DNA of 64,000 bases from Nymphaea colorata (Eukaryota; Streptophyta; Magnoliopsida; Nymphaeales; Nymphaeaceae): the NCBI RefSeq assembly GCF_008831285.2, contig NC_045143.1, positions 11,605,503-11,669,502 on the forward strand, in the 5' to 3' direction. Position 1 is the first letter of the stretch, and each line of letters opens with the position of its first letter. The notes beneath the pieces were generated by a model. The model was given only the letters and a program-made list of their open reading frames with translations, made no database searches and had not been told where the DNA came from. Shown here piece by piece: positions 58,485-64,000 of the stretch. The translations under genes were made by a program, and so were the position numbers.

Positions 58485-60789
58485 CTAATCACTGCCTTCA
58501 CTAAGAGCGAGGCCACCGTCCTCTTGATCCGTGCTGTCTTGGGGCTCCCCATCGTTCTGTTTCTTCATCTTCTCTTCCTTTGCCTTCTTCATGAACTCAA
58601 TCACCTTCTCGACGCAAGGAGTCTTTCTCTGTTTTTCAAGCATCGTTCTCGGCATCAGCTTCTCCGCAACATCAGCCGGAGTCACTTCCACCTTTTCAAT
58701 CTCGATCAGCTCCTGGACGTCAGCAAACAGAGAGTGGGATTCCAAATCCAAGAAGTTGTTGGCAAGAACAGTAAAGCCCTCGTAGGTGCAGTAAGACATC
58801 TCGATGTGCTTGTCCATCCTGCCAGTCCTGATCAATGCACGATCCAACTTCTCAATGTGGTTGGTGGTGAAGATTATGAGCCTCTCCTCTCCACATGAAG
58901 ACCACAAACCATCGATGAAATTGAGCAGTCCTGATAGAGTCACCTTGCTCTCCTCCTTCTCCGGGGATTCCATTCCCGGACGTTTCGGCCCCTGGGCCTC
59001 TGATGAGCCTTCTTCTGACGTTTTCTTCTTCTTCTTCTTCCGGTCGGCCGTGAGATCCACGCTGCAATCTATATCTTCGATGACGATGATTGACTTGCTG
59101 CTTGTTTCAATCAAGAGCTTCCTCAGATCTGTGTTGTTCTTTACTGCGGTGAGCTCCAGATCGTAGACGTCATAGTCCATGTGCTTGGCTATGGCCGCAA
59201 TCAAGGTAGACTTGCCCGTCCCCGGCGGTCCATGGAGCAAGTAACCACGCTTCCACGTTTTCCCGATCTTCCGGTAATAATCCTTCCCGTTCTTGAAGAA
59301 ATCAAGGTCTTCCAAAATGTCAGCTTTCTTCGCATGGTCCATGGCCAGTGTGTCGAAGGAGGAAGGGTGATCGAAGGTGACGGGACTCCATGCCTTTTTC
59401 TTGGATGAAAATGAGTATTCATTGTCTCTGCTTGGCGTGTTAGTGAACAGCTTCCGCCGTCTGTTCTTCACCTCAATGGCCTTAGCCACTTCGAAGACGT
59501 GCTTTAGGTAGGAGTTTATGATCAGGTCCCTGTAACGCTTGTTGTAAGTGAGGACATAGTGCCTGTCACGGCGACCAAGCAAAGGAAGCAGATGAGAGAG
59601 CAGCCATTGATTCAACCACGAGCAAATGTCCAGAAAGTCTTGGCCCGTCGGAACCCTTTCGAACGGAATCAGTGCTGAATCGATTTTGACAACTAAAAAA
59701 CAATTGAAAAAGAAAGCTTTTTTCTGCAAAGACGTGAAAGTAAAAATGAAAGCTATGTAGGACATTTTTTTAATAAATTACTAAAATGCCGTTCCTTTCT
59801 TTATTTGTGATGGTTATTGTAGTGTTTTTTTTTTCATTTAAGTTTCCAAATGAATACAATACTATGTTTTTGGGGACCATTTGCATATCAAATGTACGCT
59901 TGCAAGTATTGTAATCACAACCTCTGCAAGTGTGCATTAAGAAACAACAAATCCAAGCGCGTAAAAAAACCACCAAAATAAAGCGAGCAATTTAAAAATG
60001 GTCGTTTGCTCAAGACAAATCTTCTAAATACTTTTAGACGAAAGCGTGCAGTTCTTAACTCAACTCAAAAGGAAGTAGCTTTTATATATGCTCCTATACC
60101 ATAAAAGGAGAATTTGATTTGGAGTATGTAGACATCTCATCACTACCGACACAACTGTGGATTAATGAGTTAATGAAAAAAAAAAGAAAAAAATGGCTTC
60201 GGTTCTCTTTCAAGGAGTGAGATTAAGTTATCAACCTTTCTATTCACCTGAAAATCGATTCCTTAAAAGCAAGTCATAAGAAGAAAAAGAAAAAGCATAT
60301 AATTTTGTGTTTTTTTTTCTTGAGATAGAAATGTCCGGCAGATCATTTTAGTGTGATAACATACCTGCGTTCCTCGGCCTCGCGGTCGTAGTAGGAGGAG
60401 GAGCGGTAAGAAGTGGTGTGGGATGACCACCAGACGGTGATCCCCTGGAACTTGTCCGTGATCTGTTGGTGCTCGTCCATGCTCAATTTCAAGTTCTCCG
60501 TGTCGTTGTCCAGATTGGCTCTCATCTTGCGGGCGGACTTGGAGGTGTTGGCGGCCAGGTAGACGGTGATAAGCTCGAATATCTTGGTGGTGGTAAGGTA
60601 CCAGCGCTCCTGTCCCATCTCGTCGATCCGGATCTCTGCGTACGGGTACAGCAGATCGAACAACCTGTGCGACACCTTCATCAACAGACTTTGGGGAGAG
60701 AAAGGGAGATAGTCTTTCGCGAAGGCAGCCATGAACATGAAGGACGCGAGGACGGAGCCCCAGCTGGTCCATGTCATTCCACTCTCCAT
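58485..60789 (-). CDS. BCS1-like AAA-ATPase paralogue C (AATP1/OM66/HSR4 family)
   Basis: Exon 1 is 60789..60365 (CGCAG|GT) and exon 2 is 59562..58485 (after GACAG|), phase 2 at codon 142; the 1503-nt CDS gives 500 aa. The ATG at 60789 gives MESGMTWTSWGS; the in-frame TTG upstream is not used. The N-terminal anchor WGSVLASFMFMAAFA, Walker A GPPGTGKST (253-261) and Walker B IIVIEDID (300-307) are present. The second region of homology reads EKLDRALIRTGRMD: the Pro after LD, conserved in A, B and most AAA+ relatives, is Arg (CGT), while both Arg-finger candidates remain. Exon 2 opens HYVLTYNK rather than YYVLAYNK. The intron is 802 bp. It is the closest paralogue of B, including flanks. The frame is intact, so function is plausible but the Pro change may matter. 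Confidence 0.94.
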
Positions 60790-60851
60790 TGGCAAACCAA
60801 GATATTCTCTTCCTTGCCTGCCTGCTTTCAGAGATAGCCAGTAGGCACCCC

Positions 60852-60859
60852 TTTTTATA
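60852..60859 (-). promoter_or_regulatory. TATA box for AAA-ATPase gene C
   Basis: TATAAAAA on the minus strand, 63 bp upstream of the ATG, at the same place as in gene B. Confidence 0.65.
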
Positions 60860-60869
60860 TGAGGGCAGG

Positions 60870-61400
60870 AGAGATCGTAGACGACACCAGGTGGCTTCCC
60901 CGAAGTTTGATCTTCTGCGTATCTGAAAGAACTTTTGGGTCACGTATATATCAATGTTTTCACCTAACAAAGTTATTTGGAATATTATATATTTCTATGT
61001 GAACGTACGAGCCCTACGGAGCCCTAAGGAAAAGTCGAATGTTTCTTGGGCTTGAAGTCATTGACACTAATATCTTAATATTTTCATATTGCAATATTAA
61101 TGAAAAATTGTGTTTAAAAAGCACGGAATTTTTTTTTTTAAAAAAAATAACAATAATTTCACGCATGTACCAAGAAAGAGCGTTGGTCGTATCCGAACGA
61201 ACCTTCCCTGGCTATTTATTTTTTAATAATAAGAGGCCGTGTGGAGGGTCCAAAACAACACAGCAAAAACACTCGGTTGGGTGATATATATATATATATA
61301 TGGGCGGTGTTGGTGTTGACGGCATAGTGTTGATGACGTAACTATGATGTCAATGTGTGACCAATTGATTGTTGTAACTTTCAATACTTGGAAGACGCAG
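60870..61400. other. Upstream flank of gene C, partly shared with gene B
   Basis: No gene. GGTGTTGGTGTTGAC and ACTATGATGTCAATG near 61305-61350 correspond to 29740-29790. An (AT)n run lies at 61284-61301 and is replaced by shorter AT text beside gene B. Confidence 0.5.
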
Positions 61401-64000
61401 TCATGGTGGTCTGTAATTTTATTATATTCTTTTGACGAAACACGACCGATTGGTGTTCTCGGACAAACTGGTCGGTCTCATATGTTGGAAAGTCTACACT
61501 TACGTGGAATCCAATGGATGTGCCCCACAATGCCTTAAGCCAAAAGTCCAATGTTACGTGGGGTTGAAGTCATTGTTACTGATATTGTAATCTTGCCAAA
61601 AATATTGCCATATTAAAGAAAAAAATGAGAATTAACTAAAAAAAAGTGATAAAATATGTGTTTTCTTAAAGAAGAAATCATTTATCACATTTTTCCTTTT
61701 CTCTGTATTGCAATTTTTCGGGGTTTTCATTTGTCTTCTATTCCTTTTCAATAAAATGGATGGAGCTTAATCTTCCTGCAAGGTTGCATCGGAAGTATTT
61801 TTTGGTGAAAAGTCCTGAAAAACTTGTATGTAGGTGTCTGTGTGTATGTGTGAGTTTGTGTGTAGAGGATCAAGCATTTTTCATTACAATCTTGAGGACT
61901 TATTTATATATATATATATAAAAGTTGGCACCAATAGGACTCCGACTTATAATAAACAAAATTGTTGTTGTTTTTTTTTTCAATTCAATAAACGACCAAT
62001 CACCTATCAATAGAAACAAAAGGTGCTGAAACCTGCAATATTCTGTCATTCCGCTATGAATGGATGACATTCATTTGGTCGAATGCTTTTCCGCCAGACT
62101 GTTTGGGGTCTTCGTTTTCCATGACGTCTTTCTTTTGTGTTCCTTAGGCTGTCGCCTTCTCTGTCTTTAAGGCCACTGTGTCCCTTCACCCTCAGTTTTT
62201 AGACTCGACATCTTCGAAAATCCAGTTTTGTAAAAGTTTAATTTTTGATGAGTTTTCAAAAAGCAGTTTTTGTATTTTGGTGACAGATCAAAAACACAGT
62301 TCTTTTTTTTTATAAAAATAATGGTAGGTAAGGTTATTCGCTGTTTTTTGAAAAAAAAAAGCTAAATTTTAGTCAAACCCAGACCTGATTTTCGGGTTAT
62401 TAAAAAATATCTTAAACCAAAGGCAAAAACAACCTTCTAAACCTTTGTGATGGGCTGTCATGCAAATACGCTGTTACTTTTAATGGAGCTTTCTTTTGAG
62501 TCCTTGTATGTCATACTTTGTGTGTGTTGTTGCTCATCAATTTAGGGATCTAAACAGATTTGGCATATCTGGTCCGACATGATTTTTAATTTTTTTTGTC
62601 GGATCGAGTAAGGAAGTGTAGATCTGTTTGCTTGTTGGATTCAGATTTTTTTTGCATGCAATTTCACAACTGAATCTGAAATTGAGCCTGATGTCTGATT
62701 GACTAGATCATGATTAAAATCCAGCCCAAACATCTAAAAATGTTGGATCTTGTAATAGTTGGACCAGAAATTCAGTTTTCCAAAACTTGGGTCTAATTTG
62801 ACTACAGACCTAAATCTTGATTAAGTCAAACTTGATAAACACAGGATCTGATCCAAATTTAAAGTGCAACCTAATTAATGTGAAGCCCCATCTGTTTTAG
62901 TCCGCTGTGTTGTGCCAATGGATTTTTGCAAACAAGCCAAGCCGAATTGGAGACGGAATTTATTAACCACATCGTACTTGGTCTAGAAGAATAGCACCCA
63001 CGGCAATCGAACTGATGACCAGCCTTTCACCACTTCACCAGTTGAACGAGCTATGTTGGAGAATTATAGTTAATTCATATTCAAAAGAGCGCTATATTTT
63101 TTGAAATGCACTTAGGAGTAGCATCCGTAACAAAACCATTTATGAACTCACCTTGCTTATGAGACATATTTGACAAGTATCTTTGACTTGATGCCTCATC
63201 TTAATCAAGTATTTCCCTAAATCATTTGAATGGTGGGGTCATGGTTTGGATCCCATAGGATTTTTAGTCTTCTAAGCAAGCCAAGGCGTGTATAGACTAA
63301 AGGCGAAGGTAGTACCTTGAACTTTTTCATTGGTAGACTCGTGCATAGATTTGATTTAATCAACAAAGCAGTAGAAAAAGTTGCTAAAGCTCAAATCCAT
63401 GAGCTACCACTATCTTCCACAGAAGTTTAAGCTAGAATAGTCCTTGAGTCAGAGGTATTAATCAGGAGACTTTCCACTGCTAGAACTAGAAGTGCGACTA
63501 CCTCAAACATCATGGTGCAGCTTTCTTGTACTAGAAATGAAGAAGAAAATCAAATCACCAAGACGGAGTGAAGCTCCTCCTCTGGAACACAGTTCCTGAT
63601 TTGCTCCTAAGTGAAGTATTTTCGGCTCCTCTCAAAAGTAATATTGTGCCTACAATGCAAGCTAATATTAATAGTCTTTGCTCCACTGTGCTGGTATTTG
63701 CCCAATAATTAGGCAGTCTAATTAAAATGTGTGCTCAACATAGAAGTGTGGCAACTCCGAAAAGCTGCACATTAAGGGATTGCTCATTGATCTGTCCCCC
63801 CTCACGAGATATCTCCACTACGAGTCTATAAAATCCAAAGCATGCTCCTTTATGAGAAATTAAATTCAACCTCAATTAGTAGGAGTTCTATATATAAGAG
63901 CTAAATGCGCATGTATGACTAGTATTTTGGGATTTTCTTTAATTAGGGATTATATTAATTAGAATTGGGAAGAATTAGGTGAATCATGAGAGGTCAATGA
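61401..64000. other. Intergenic DNA, no supported gene
   Basis: AT-rich. It holds a TA run (61905-61920) and a region rich in dispersed AAATCTGAATCC/GGATCTGATCCAAAT-like motifs (62540-62880), related in style to 22690-23060 and 58000-58230. One short plus-strand stretch at 63360-63540 has biased codons (LSTARTRSATTS) but is broken and unrecognised. Confidence 0.45.

Noticed and set aside
59563-59765. N-terminal extension of the gene C exon-2 frame (FTSLQKKAFFFNCFL...)
   Set aside because: It is intron sequence: the acceptor at 59563 and the conserved exon-1 partner at 60365-60789 give a full-length protein matching A and B.
60263-60970. 235-codon minus-strand frame over exon 1 of gene C
   Set aside because: Different frame from the family-conserved MESGMTWTSWGS frame; its arginine/proline-rich product is a composition effect.

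Overview
The window is nuclear DNA of a flowering plant. It is AT-rich and gene-poor, with short GC-richer exons on the minus strand, GT-AG introns, long microsatellites, and plant hAT, Tourist, Copia and LINE elements. The species cannot be named from the sequence. Only three intact protein-coding genes are supported. All are minus-strand paralogues of the plant BCS1-like AAA-ATPase family (AATP1/OM66/HSR4 type). Each has two exons and one phase-2 intron at codon 142: A at 12003-14170 (497 aa), B at 26819-29347 (500 aa), C at 58485-60789 (500 aa). B and C are the closest pair and share introns and flanks; A is the outlier.

Layout. 1-6075: a decayed hAT transposon (BED finger/dimerisation transposase), cut by the window start. 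6076-11200: intergenic, with a GAACTTT-rich tract, scattered CTCG-rich hAT fragments, and a 413-bp hAT MITE with an 8-bp target duplication. 11216-11807: a second MITE just 3' of gene A. 14.3-18.5 kb: intergenic, with a Copia fragment and a TA microsatellite. 18.5-31.4 kb: a segmental-duplication field made of modules I call R1, R2 and R3, which precede genes B and C and also occur in two gene-less units. Tourist-type MITEs sit in three R2 copies, and the R2 copy next to gene C keeps an empty site. 31.36-56.35 kb: a 25-kb nested transposon block that splits one duplication unit. 56.35-61.4 kb: the rest of that unit with gene C. 61.4-64 kb: intergenic.

The nested block. A LINE remnant (about 3.0 kb net) carries two Copia retrotransposons. 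Copia-1 (31803-48269, TSD CTAAG) contains a 5.4-kb hAT in its protease codons (TSD ATCGGGTG). It also contains six tandem units of about 0.8 kb spanning the integrase-to-reverse-transcriptase junction, one of which holds a 2.2-kb internally deleted hAT. Removing the two hATs and five extra units returns Copia-1 to about 4.84 kb, an ordinary Copia size. Copia-2 (50374-55849, TSD CATAG) is structurally complete but has broken frames and an altered integrase active site.

The most unusual object is the six-unit integrase/RT array in Copia-1. The paralogue cluster with its gene-less duplicated flanks, and open frames running from pol into the LTR in both Copia elements, also merit a second look. 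I saw no tRNA, rRNA, CRISPR or organellar sequence, and no convincing new multi-gene system.
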